NCBI GenBank assembly: GCA_937997355.1
Contig: CALKTZ010000054.1
Coordinates: forward strand, 1 to 6,474
Length of the DNA stretch: 6,474 bases
Origin: an uncultured Planctomycetales bacterium
Lineage (GTDB): Bacteria > Planctomycetota > Planctomycetia > Isosphaerales > Isosphaeraceae
Reading direction: 5' to 3'
Part shown: positions 1 through 6,124 of the stretch, in pieces
How positions within the stretch are numbered: position 1 is the stretch's first letter
How the letters are laid out: each line of letters begins with the position of its first letter
The notes under the pieces: model-generated
Told to the model about the DNA's origin: nothing
Databases searched by the model: none
What the model saw: only the letters and a program-made list of their open reading frames with translations
Made by a program: the position numbers and the translations under genes

Positions 1-1427
1 CCGACGGCCAAGCCGAGCGCCCCGCAAATCGGCCTTCCAACGTCCTGTTCATCGCGATCGACGACCTGAACGACTGGGTGGGTTGCCTGGGGGGCCACCC
101 GCGGGTGAAAACCCCCAGGATCGACGCACTCGCCCGGCGCGGAACCCTGTTCGCCAACGCCCATTGCCAGGCCCCGCTCTGCAATCCGTCGAGGACAAGC
201 CTGCTCACGGGGCTTCGACCTTCCACGACGGGGGTTTACGCCCTCCAGCCAGGCTTCCGATCTGATGACGCCCTCAAGAATCGCCTCTCGCTCCCCCAGG
301 CGTTCCGGGCACTCGGCTATTCCACCTTCTGCTCGGGCAAGATCTTCCACGACGGCTCCATCCCCTGGAACACCCGCCACCGCGAGTTCGACGCCTGGGA
401 AGAGCGCGGCCCCATGCCCTACCCTCCAATGAAATTCGTCGAGACCCCCGACGCGATCCGGGCGATGGATTGGGGGATCTTCCCTCCCTCGGACGAGATA
501 CAGGCCGACCGGAAAATCGCCAACTCGGCCATCGATCGCCTGAAGACGGCTCCGAACGATCGACCGTTCTTCATCGCCGTCGGGTTCCGGCTACCTCATG
601 TCCCCTGCTTCGCCTCGAAGCCCTGGTTCGACCTCCATCCCGAGGCGTCGCTAGTCCTTCCTCCGGTCAAGGATGACGACCGGGAAGACGTGCCGCCATT
701 CGCCTGGTACTTGCACTGGAAGCTCCCCGAGCCGAGGCTCTCCTGGCTTCGCAAGGCCGGGCAGTGGGCCCCCCTGATACGCGCCTATCTGGCCAGCACC
801 AGCTACATGGACTCCGAGGTCGGCCGGGTGCTCGATGCGCTCAGAGCCTCCGGGAAGGAGGACGAAACAGTGATCGTTTTGTGGTCCGACCACGGCTGGC
901 ACCTGGGCGAGAAGGGGATCAGCGGCAAGAACTCGCTCTGGGAGCGATCCACCCGCGTCCCCCTGATCTTCGCGGGTCCGGGCATTCGGGCCGGGGGGCG
1001 TTGCGATCAGCCCGTCGAACTCCTCGACCTTTACCCGACGCTGGTCGACCTCATCGGCCTCCCCTCGCCCGAAGGGCTCGAAGGGCATAGCTTGCGCCCT
1101 CAATTGAACGACGCGAACGCTACCCGGCCCTGGCCGGCGATCACCACCCACAATCGCGGGAATCATTCGGTCCGATCACGAGACTGGAGATTCATCCGCT
1201 ATGCCGACGGTTCGGAGGAACTCTACGACCATCGGAATGATCCCAACGAGTGGACGAATCTCGCCGGCAATCCGGCATACGCGGCCATCCTGCAAGAACA
1301 TCGCCGCTGGCTACCAGTTCACGATGCTCCACCCGTCCCAGGCAGTGCCGCCCGGTTCTTGATCCGGGAAAATGGAGCCTGGATGTGGGAAGGCAAACCG
1401 ATCATCGACGCGGAGATCGAACGCTGA
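1..1427 (+). CDS. Iduronate-2-sulfatase-like Cys-type sulfatase, 5' end cut by the window edge
   Basis: This enzyme hydrolyses sulfate esters, probably on sulfated sugars, outside the cytoplasm. The frame is open from base 3 with no start in place, so the beginning and any export signal are missing; 474 residues remain, and the GTG at 78 is not the real start. Counting from base 3, the metal ligands D20-D21 lie in NVLFIAIDDLND. C60 in CNPSR (codon 180-182) is the residue matured to formylglycine, with R64. K113 and H116 lie in GKIFH, H199 in RLPHVP, D296-H297 in WSDHGWHLGEKG, and K309 in GKNSLWER. This matches the active-site set I recall for human iduronate-2-sulfatase (D45, D46, C84, R88, K135, H138, H229, D334, H335, K347). 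The C-terminal part (ELYDHRNDPNEWTNLA, then a WLP...APPVPGS segment) is typical of the bacterial branch. It needs a formylglycine-generating enzyme, not seen here. The sulfated substrate cannot be read from sequence. It converges on the next gene with 52 nt between. Confidence 0.95.
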   Translation, partial: DGQAERPANRPSNVLFIAIDDLNDWVGCLGGHPRVKTPRIDALARRGTLFANAHCQAPLCNPSRTSLLTGLRPSTTGVYALQPGFRSDDALKNRLSLPQAFRALGYSTFCSGKIFHDGSIPWNTRHREFDAWEERGPMPYPPMKFVETPDAIRAMDWGIFPPSDEIQADRKIANSAIDRLKTAPNDRPFFIAVGFRLPHVPCFASKPWFDLHPEASLVLPPVKDDDREDVPPFAWYLHWKLPEPRLSWLRKAGQWAPLIRAYLASTSYMDSEVGRVLDALRASGKEDETVIVLWSDHGWHLGEKGISGKNSLWERSTRVPLIFAGPGIRAGGRCDQPVELLDLYPTLVDLIGLPSPEGLEGHSLRPQLNDANATRPWPAITTHNRGNHSVRSRDWRFIRYADGSEELYDHRNDPNEWTNLAGNPAYAAILQEHRRWLPVHDAPPVPGSAARFLIRENGAWMWEGKPIIDAEIER

Positions 1428-1479
1428 ACCTTTCGGCGACGATCCGACGCATCCGGACGGGTTGAATGAGAAACCAACC

Positions 1480-2556
1480 TTACGCGGAGGGATCCGGGGC
1501 GACTTCGGGCGGGGTCACGCCCAGACGCTCGGCCAGTTCCAGCAGCTTGGCCCAATGGCCGGCGGAGAGGGGGATTCCCCTGACGGAGCGTTCCTGAAAG
1601 ACCTGACGCTCCGGGTCGCCGGGGAGCCGGATCGCGTCGACGCCGGCCTTTCGAGGCGTGGCGCGGACCACTCCGGCCAGGCATGAAGCTTCGCCGATCA
1701 AATGGTCGCGGCCGGCGAAGCGAACCGGATCGAGCACGATGAAGAGCACGCTGTTTTGCCTCGCGGGCGGGGCATCGGCATAGCAGGTTCGGCCGCCGCT
1801 CAGGCCGCCGACGAGCATGTCGAGCACGAGCCCCAACCCGAAGCCCTTGTACCCTTGCGCCCCGCCGACCGGCAGGATCGATCCCAGGGGATTCTGGTAG
1901 AGGACGTCGGGATTGGTCGTGGGATTTCCCTCGTGGTCCAGCAGCCAGCCCTCCGGAACCGCCGTCCGGTTCACGTGGTGGATGCGAACCTTCCCCTCGG
2001 CGGCGACGCTGGTTCCAAAATCCAGGATCACGGGGGCTTCGGGGTTATCCGTGGGGACCCCCGCGCAGAGAGGATTGGTGCTGATCCTGGGCTCCAGTCC
2101 CCCCGGAGGCGCAACCCGCGCGCCACTGCCGTTGTTGTTGACGGTCGCGATCAGGACGCAGCTTTCCGCCGCCACGCGCTCCGCGTATTCCCCCAGGCGT
2201 CCGATGTGGCCGCACTCTCGAATCGAGCCCGCCGCAATCCCGAGCGTCCTGACTTTGGGGAGCAACAAATCCAGCAGTCGATGCGCCTGGACCTGCCCGA
2301 GCCCACCCTGGCCGTCGCAAACGGCCAGGGCCGGGGTTTCCCATTCCAGTTTCAGGTCAACATCGCGCCGATAGTGGCCATCCTCGAGAAAGCCGACGTA
2401 CTGCGGAACTCGCATCACGCCGTGAGAGTCGTGACCTCGCAGGTTTGCACCCACGAGGTTCTTCGCGACGGTGGCGGCATCGACCGGGCCGACTCCGACC
2501 ATCTCGAAGAGGCGGATGGTGAAGTCGGTCAGCGGGACGGCGGCGATGGTCGGCAT
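1480..2556 (-). CDS. Ldh2-family malate/L-lactate-type dehydrogenase (COG2055-like)
   Basis: This 358-residue cytoplasmic NAD(P)-dependent oxidoreductase belongs to the Ldh2/YiaK/AllD family, which interconverts 2-hydroxy and 2-keto acids (malate, lactate, ureidoglycolate, diketogulonate, sulfolactate). Family marks are GHDSHGVMRVPQY (residues 41-53, with the SHG motif His46 as the expected catalytic acid/base), GHIGRLGEYAE (116-126), RISTNPLCAGVP (157-168), ILDFGTSVAAEGKVR (177-191) and GYKGFGLGLVLDMLVGGLSGG (235-255). Length is normal for the family. The start at 2556 is supported by AAGGA at 2565-2569, 8 nt before ATG. It lies 21 nt downstream of the epimerase-like gene on the same strand, so the two are probably co-transcribed; that suggests a sugar-derived acid as substrate, but this is inference. 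Family members differ in substrate with little motif change, so malate or lactate should not be assumed. The stop is TAA at 1482-1480. Confidence 0.9.
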   Translation of the reverse strand: MPTIAAVPLTDFTIRLFEMVGVGPVDAATVAKNLVGANLRGHDSHGVMRVPQYVGFLEDGHYRRDVDLKLEWETPALAVCDGQGGLGQVQAHRLLDLLLPKVRTLGIAAGSIRECGHIGRLGEYAERVAAESCVLIATVNNNGSGARVAPPGGLEPRISTNPLCAGVPTDNPEAPVILDFGTSVAAEGKVRIHHVNRTAVPEGWLLDHEGNPTTNPDVLYQNPLGSILPVGGAQGYKGFGLGLVLDMLVGGLSGGRTCYADAPPARQNSVLFIVLDPVRFAGRDHLIGEASCLAGVVRATPRKAGVDAIRLPGDPERQVFQERSVRGIPLSAGHWAKLLELAERLGVTPPEVAPDPSA

Positions 2557-2564
2557 CCTGAACG

Positions 2565-2569
2565 TCCTT
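2565..2569 (-). promoter_or_regulatory. Ribosome binding site of the Ldh2-family gene
   Basis: AAGGA on the minus strand, 8 nt before the ATG at 2556, inside the 21-nt gap after the epimerase-like gene. It supports both the start choice and independent ribosome loading within a shared transcript. Confidence 0.7.
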
Positions 2570-2577
2570 GATCGGTG

Positions 2578-3570
2578 TCAGCCCACGGTTTCCATGGTGA
2601 TGTGCAACACATCCTGCTTGCCGTGCGCCAAGGTCCGGAGCCCCGCGTCGACTCCCCGAGCCTGGAGATTGATGGCGTCGGTCGTCTGGGTGTAGGGCTC
2701 CAGCGAGATGACATCCGGGGCATCGGGGGGAGTATATGCGACCAGCTCTCGGAAATTGCGGTCGTAGCCGAGCCGGAACTCCGCCTTCTTTTCGAGGTCG
2801 ACCAGCCGGCAGACTCCACGCTCTCCCTCGAATTCCAGCCCGGTGAGGACGTCGTCGAGCTTGAGCCCCTTGATAGGCTGTCCCTTGCGGAAATCGAGCC
2901 GCTCGTCGACGGGCCGGGTTTCTCCGGTCGGGAGAAACTCGTTGAGCACCCAGGTTTTCCCGGCCGGGAGGATGACCTGGGTTTGTGCGAGGTCCCCGCC
3001 GGGGGCGAACGGTAGTCGAAAATAGGGATGGATGCCGAATCCGTACGGCAGCTCCTCGGCGGTCGGGTTCGACACCGAGACGGTCATGCTCAACTTCCGT
3101 CCGGCCAGTCCATAGCGAACCTGGAGCACGGCATCGGTCGGCCAGAGCTCCCGGTACTGCGGAGTGTTTTTCGAGATCTGGAACCGCCCCACGATGTACG
3201 CCTCGTCGGCCAGCGCCTTGTGCTCAACGACGTCCCAGGGGGTATCCAGGGCGAATCCGTGGATCGCGTTTGGGCCGAGCGTAACAGGCAGTTGATACGA
3301 TTTTCCGCCGAACGCGTATTTTCCATCCCGAACTCGGTTGGGATAGGGGAAGAGGATCGGGATGCCGTTCCGGCCGGCCCGCTTGGGATTCTCGGCGAAA
3401 TCCGCGTCGGCCGACAGGATCGGGCGAACCTCCCCGGCGACGGGGAGCCGGAGGTCGAACAGGTTGAAGCCGTAGGACGGTGAGATCGCCGCCGAAGCAC
3501 GAGCCGAATCGTCGTACAAATAGGCGATCGTCCGCCCTCCCTTTGTCTGCGTGTCGACCCGAAACGCCAT
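2578..3570 (-). CDS. Aldose 1-epimerase (mutarotase) family protein
   Basis: Mutarotases of this family interconvert alpha and beta anomers of hexoses in the cytoplasm; related members act on hexose-6-phosphates. From ATG 3570 the protein is 330 residues, close to the usual galactose mutarotase length. Expected landmarks are present in order: FPYPNR (residues 74-79), the first catalytic-site His in NAIHGF (H104), the second in GIHPYFRLP (H181), and the catalytic Glu in ISLEPYTQTTDAIN (E291). The frame continues 43 codons upstream to an ATG at 3699, but that extension (Cys- and Arg-rich, no family similarity) is poor, whereas ATG 3570 has a strong purine-rich ribosome site just before it. No signal peptide is seen. 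It is first in a two-gene unit with the Ldh2-type dehydrogenase and diverges from the gene at 3945. The exact sugar is unknown, so I give no symbol; calling it galM would be a guess. Confidence 0.9.
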   Translation of the reverse strand: MAFRVDTQTKGGRTIAYLYDDSARASAAISPSYGFNLFDLRLPVAGEVRPILSADADFAENPKRAGRNGIPILFPYPNRVRDGKYAFGGKSYQLPVTLGPNAIHGFALDTPWDVVEHKALADEAYIVGRFQISKNTPQYRELWPTDAVLQVRYGLAGRKLSMTVSVSNPTAEELPYGFGIHPYFRLPFAPGGDLAQTQVILPAGKTWVLNEFLPTGETRPVDERLDFRKGQPIKGLKLDDVLTGLEFEGERGVCRLVDLEKKAEFRLGYDRNFRELVAYTPPDAPDVISLEPYTQTTDAINLQARGVDAGLRTLAHGKQDVLHITMETVG

Positions 3571-3573
3571 GTG

Positions 3574-3583
3574 CCTCTCCCTT
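3574..3583 (-). promoter_or_regulatory. Ribosome binding site deciding the epimerase start
   Basis: The minus strand reads AAGGGAGAGG here, with GGGAG (3581-3577) 6 nt before ATG 3570. This favours 3570 over the in-frame ATG at 3699. Confidence 0.75.
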
Positions 3584-3668
3584 GAAGAGCCTCGGTTGGT
3601 CCAGGGAATCCGAAAACCGCCGCAATCGCGCGAGGAACAAGAATAACAGATCCGGCGATCAACAGGAG

Positions 3669-3686
3669 TGGTCCCTTTCCGGACCA
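3669..3686. repeat. Inverted repeat, 6-bp arms with 6-nt loop
   Basis: TGGTCC (3669-3674) and GGACCA (3681-3686) flank CTTTCC. It sits about 100 nt before the epimerase start. No T-run follows on either strand in the right orientation, so it does not look like an intrinsic terminator. It could be a protein-binding site or an mRNA leader hairpin. Confidence 0.4.
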
Positions 3687-3700
3687 AAAATCGGAGCAAT

Positions 3701-3716
3701 CTTCTCCTCGGAGAAG
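3701..3716. repeat. Near-perfect dyad, 7-bp arms with 2-nt centre
   Basis: CTTCTCC (3701-3707) and GGAGAAG (3710-3716) are perfect complements around TC. The tight centre suits a dimeric regulator site better than an RNA hairpin. It lies 131-146 nt before the epimerase start, in the divergent promoter region. The operator role is inferred only from symmetry and place. Confidence 0.4.
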
Positions 3717-3720
3717 CACA

Positions 3721-3730
3721 CCATGCATGG
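3721..3730. repeat. Perfect 10-bp palindrome CCATGCATGG
   Basis: A fully self-complementary decamer that begins four bases after the preceding dyad ends, so that two symmetric elements occupy 3701-3730. Possible operator half of a larger site; function unknown. Confidence 0.35.
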
Positions 3731-3932
3731 CTTTCTAATGGTTGAAGACGGACGCGGAGCCGTCAATTCGGAGCAACCCGGTAGTCGGAATGGTCCTCTC
3801 ACATTACTATAGGGGCATGTCGTGAGAAGAAATCCCCGGGGCGTGATCGAGGTCGTCGTCGTGTTCGCTGATCGAGCACTCGAAGAATCGGCGACTGAAG
3901 CGAAGCGGGGAGTAATGGCTCGTGCGGGAACG

Positions 3933-3937
3933 AAGGA
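3933..3937 (+). promoter_or_regulatory. Ribosome binding site deciding the start of the 175-residue gene
   Basis: AAGGA, 7 nt before ATG 3945. The upstream in-frame ATG at 3915 has GGGGAG only 2 nt away, which is too close, and the ATG at 3822 has no good site. Confidence 0.7.
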
Positions 3938-3944
3938 AACCACC

Positions 3945-4472
3945 ATGGAGTCCCCTTTCGATCCGAAGGATGACAGCCTCCATGGATTGCGCCTTGATAT
4001 TCTGCGTCAAGCCATCGAAGCCTATCTGAAGCTGGCTTACCCTTCGGACGAACTCCCGGAAGCCGTGAAACGACGATTGGCCTGGCCCGACGGGATCACG
4101 GCTCCCCAACTCCTGACCCGTCCCCCGTTCGAGCGGGCCGGGAGGGCCCCCGGCCGCGAGGAGCCGATCTTCGCCCTCAGGTTGGGGAATGCCCGTTATC
4201 CCCACATGAAACTCCAGATCCAACCCTGGCCCAACGACGCCAAATTCATGATCTCGGTCAACACGCATGACCAGGTCTTGGGGATCGGCGCGGCGGACGC
4301 CGATTCCCAGGAGTTTCGCGAGCTTCAGGCGTTCAACCAACAACTGAAAGAGTCGATCGAACAAGCCTGGGATGATGCCGGCTTGCCCACCTTCCTCCGT
4401 TATCTCCGGGATTACATCGCCAGCCGTTCCGAATTCGACAACCTTTCCCCATCGAATACGGGAACGGCCTGA
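3945..4472 (+). CDS. Unrecognised 175-residue cytoplasmic protein
   Basis: I do not recognise this family. From ATG 3945 the product is 175 residues with no signal peptide, no membrane segment and no cysteine. Residues 11-46 look helical (SLHGLRLDILRQAIEAYLKL, then DELPEAVKRRL). Residues 74-112 look like paired strands, with motif-like stretches IFALRLGN, YPHMKLQI and FMISVNTHD separated by short polar turns. Residues 121-163 look helical again (QEFRELQAFNQQLKESIEQAW, then LRYLRDYIASR). A helix-strands-helix layout suggests a small alpha/beta domain. The compact YPHMKL and SVNTHD stretches look like conserved-family motifs, but this is an impression. A longer frame back to 3822 adds 41 residues of unlikely composition. 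It diverges from the epimerase gene and converges on the Tyr-rich gene, so it is probably its own transcription unit. It is clearly coding by composition and ribosome site. Confidence 0.8.
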   Translation: MESPFDPKDDSLHGLRLDILRQAIEAYLKLAYPSDELPEAVKRRLAWPDGITAPQLLTRPPFERAGRAPGREEPIFALRLGNARYPHMKLQIQPWPNDAKFMISVNTHDQVLGIGAADADSQEFRELQAFNQQLKESIEQAWDDAGLPTFLRYLRDYIASRSEFDNLSPSNTGTA

Positions 4473-4491
4473 GAAGCCTGGGCTTTTTCTT
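4472..4491 (+). terminator. Weak intrinsic-terminator-like hairpin
   Basis: AGAAGC (4472-4477) pairs with GCTTTT (4482-4487, one G-T wobble) around loop CTGG, and a T-rich tract TTTTTCTT follows (4484-4491). It begins inside the stop codon of the 175-residue gene. The stem is short and only partly GC, so termination may be modest. Read on the minus strand, no T-run follows, so it would serve only the plus-strand gene. Confidence 0.4.
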
Positions 4492-4502
4492 ATTTGTCAG
4501 TA

Positions 4503-4853
4503 CTACCAACCCCACCTGCGAACTCGAGCCGGATAGACATACATCTGGTTCGAGTAGACCGGATATGGATAGGTGTAGATCTGGGCTGGGGCGCTATAAT
4601 TCGTTGAGTAGGCGCCCAGGCCCATCGAATTCCCCAGGAACGGCGTGGTGCCGATCCCGCCCGTACGAGCGAATCCGGGTAGGATACCCCGGTTCCGGTA
4701 GGGACGAACGACCGTGTAGCTGGTTGTCGGATAGTAGTAGCTATAGGTTGGCTGACGACCGATCCACACCTGTGCGTGCGCCGAGGCATAATCCGCACCG
4801 GCAAGCATCAGCAAGGCACCCAGAGCGACTGTGAGCGGAAAACGTCTGCTCAT
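4503..4853 (-). CDS. Small exported Tyr-rich cationic protein, function unknown
   Basis: A 116-residue protein with a clear Sec signal peptide: basic start MSRRF, hydrophobic core roughly residues 7-20, and a likely signal-peptidase cut after ASA or AHA (residues 25-27). The mature part from about residue 28 has 14 Tyr in 89 residues, 8 Arg, and no Asp, Glu, Lys or Cys, so it is strongly cationic. The Tyr cluster at YSYYYP (37-42) and in the alternating stretches IYTYPYPVY (92-100) and MYVYP (104-108); the middle (57-80) is Gly-rich; the end is RVRRWGW. Start ATG 4853 has AAGGA 7 nt upstream. It follows lhgO by 71 nt on the same strand and could be read from the same message or its own promoter. 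I know no named family; a cell-surface or envelope-matrix role is only a guess from composition. The short length and low complexity make a chance ORF conceivable, but the signal peptide and ribosome site argue against it. Confidence 0.75.
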   Translation of the reverse strand: MSRRFPLTVALGALLMLAGADYASAHAQVWIGRQPTYSYYYPTTSYTVVRPYRNRGILPGFARTGGIGTTPFLGNSMGLGAYSTNYSAPAQIYTYPYPVYSNQMYVYPARVRRWGW

Positions 4854-4860
4854 CGTTCTT

Positions 4861-4865
4861 TCCTT
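4861..4865 (-). promoter_or_regulatory. Ribosome binding site of the Tyr-rich gene
   Basis: AAGGA on the minus strand, 7 nt before ATG 4853 and 6 nt after the inverted repeat at 4872-4922. Its good spacing is one of the main reasons to accept this small gene. Confidence 0.7.
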
Positions 4866-4871
4866 CTATTT

Positions 4872-4922
4872 AGGGATCGAAACCACGACGGTTTCCAAAT
4901 GCAATTCCCGCGCCCGATCCCT
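4872..4922 (-). repeat. Nested inverted repeat between lhgO and the Tyr-rich gene
   Basis: An outer 8-bp pair, AGGGATCG (4872-4879) with CGATCCCT (4915-4922), encloses an inner hairpin, GAAACC (4879-4884) with GGTTTC (4890-4895) around ACGAC. The two stems share one base and could stack, leaving a roughly 20-nt bulge on the 5' side of the transcript. In the minus-strand message it starts just after the lhgO stop and ends 6 nt before the AAGGA of the next gene. No T-run follows, so it is not a standard terminator; RNA processing or translation control is possible. Confidence 0.4.
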
Positions 4923-4924
4923 CA

Positions 4925-6124
4925 TCAGGCAAGCCGCGGAATCAATCGCTCCACGATCGATCTGCCGACGTTCAGCGATGCGGTTGCGGCCGGTGAGGGG
5001 GCGTTGTTGACATTGAAGACGCGTTCGGCATCCTGAATCAGGAAGTCATCAACCATCGATCCATCTCGGGCCACCGCCTGGGCGCGAATCCCGGCGGGCG
5101 CGGGCTCCAGATGCTCGGCGCGGATCTCGGGGACGAGTCGTTGCAACGCCCTGACGAACGCCGCCTTGCTCGCCGATCGCCACATCTCCCCGAGCCCCGT
5201 CTTCCAGTATCTGGCGGCAAGTTTCAGAAAACCGGGATAGGTGAGGGTCTCGGCCATGTCGGCGGGATTGAAGTTCGTCTTGCGATAGCCTTCGCGGGCG
5301 AAGGCCAGGACGGCATTCGGCCCACACTCCACCCCCCCCTCGATCATCCGGGTGAAATGGACCCCCAGGAAGGGGAAGTTCGGGTCCGGGACCGGGTAGA
5401 TCAGATTCTTGCAAAGATGATGCGCCTCGGGCTTCAGCTCGAAATATTCGCCGCGAAACGGCACGATCTTGGCATCCGGGCGTTGGCCGCTCATCGCCGT
5501 GACACGGTCGCACTGGAGCCCCGCGCAGTTGACGACCTGGCTCGCCTCGACATCATTCGAAGGAGTCGTCAGCACGATCGTATTGGGGCGTCGGTCGAGT
5601 TTCATCACCCGCGATGAGGTGAGGACCTGCCCCCCGCGCTCCCGGACTCGCTCGGCCAGCCGCCGACAAACCTGCTTGTAATTCACGATCCCGGCCTCGG
5701 GGACATGGATCGCGCGAATCCCGGCCGCGTGAGGCTCCAGCTCCGCGAGCCGTTCGCGGCCGATCACCTCGCATGCGACCCCATTGGCCTGCCCGCGATC
5801 GAAGATCCGTTCCATGGCCGGCAACTCGGAGTCATCGAGGGCGACGATCACCTTGCCGCAGATTTCGTGGGCGATCCCTTCGTTCTCGCAAAATTCCTCC
5901 ATCAGCCGCTTCCCCTGGCGGCAATTGACGGCTTTCAGCGACCCCGGCTTGTAATAGATGCCCGAGTGGAGGACCCCCGAATTGTGGCCCGTCTGATGGA
6001 GGGCCAGCTCATTCTCCTTCTCCAGCACCACGACCCGAGTTCCCGGACGCTCCCGAGTGAGTTGATAGGCGGTCGCCAGCCCGACGATCCCCCCTCCGAT
6101 GACGGCCACGTCTGTCGAAATCAT
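4925..6124 (-). CDS. lhgO: L-2-hydroxyglutarate oxidase
   Basis: This FAD enzyme of the DAO family oxidises L-2-hydroxyglutarate to 2-oxoglutarate; in E. coli LhgO (YgaF) electrons pass to the membrane quinone pool. The 399-residue product has the N-terminal FAD-binding Rossmann motif VIGGGIVGLATAY (residues 8-20) with E35 at the end of the second strand (VVVLEKE), and the LhgO-type segment HQTGHNSGVLHSGIYY (43-58). VNCAG (198-202) is the usual second nucleotide-binding patch, GIRAQAVARDGSMVDDFLI (345-363) is family-typical, and NNAPSPAATASLNVGR (373-388) closes the FAD site. Length is close to the roughly 420 of E. coli. Start ATG 6124 has GGGA 6 nt upstream (6134-6131) and a second AAAGGA further back. 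The usual glutarate-pathway partner csiD is not in view, so it may act in metabolite repair. The related glycerol-3-phosphate or other DAO oxidases fit less well. Confidence 0.92.
   Translation of the reverse strand: MISTDVAVIGGGIVGLATAYQLTRERPGTRVVVLEKENELALHQTGHNSGVLHSGIYYKPGSLKAVNCRQGKRLMEEFCENEGIAHEICGKVIVALDDSELPAMERIFDRGQANGVACEVIGRERLAELEPHAAGIRAIHVPEAGIVNYKQVCRRLAERVRERGGQVLTSSRVMKLDRRPNTIVLTTPSNDVEASQVVNCAGLQCDRVTAMSGQRPDAKIVPFRGEYFELKPEAHHLCKNLIYPVPDPNFPFLGVHFTRMIEGGVECGPNAVLAFAREGYRKTNFNPADMAETLTYPGFLKLAARYWKTGLGEMWRSASKAAFVRALQRLVPEIRAEHLEPAPAGIRAQAVARDGSMVDDFLIQDAERVFNVNNAPSPAATASLNVGRSIVERLIPRLA

Larger units (their letters stand above)
3571..3944. other. Divergent intergenic region with several dyads
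   Basis: These 374 nt separate the minus-strand epimerase/dehydrogenase pair from the plus-strand gene at 3945, so both promoters should lie here. I see no convincing -35/-10 pair; TACTAT near 3805-3810 is a possible plus-strand -10 but lacks a good -35. The region holds inverted repeats at 3669-3686 and 3701-3716, palindromes at 3721-3730 and 3834-3841, and a 9-bp direct repeat TCGGAGCAA at 3691-3699 and 3768-3776. Reading frames crossing it look non-coding. Confidence 0.6.

Noticed and set aside
651..1166. Minus-strand open frame of 171 residues within the sulfatase
   Set aside because: Antisense shadow of a gene with a complete catalytic motif set.
1428..1479. Possible terminator between the convergent sulfatase and Ldh2-family genes
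   Set aside because: Only very short complementary arms (about 4 bp) and no T-run; not supportable.
1702..2571. Long plus-strand open frame of 289 residues opposite the Ldh2-family gene
   Set aside because: It is a GC-rich antisense shadow; the minus strand carries full family motifs while this frame shows none.
3571..3699. N-terminal extension of the epimerase to ATG 3699
   Set aside because: The 43 extra residues are Cys- and Arg-rich with no family similarity, and ATG 3570 has a strong ribosome site and gives the normal family length.
3834..3841. CCCCGGGG palindrome
   Set aside because: Eight-base GC palindromes are expected by chance in GC-rich DNA; no further structure around it.
3822..3944. 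N-terminal extension of the 175-residue protein to ATG 3822
   Set aside because: The extra 41 residues have unlikely composition, and ATG 3945 has AAGGA at ideal spacing.
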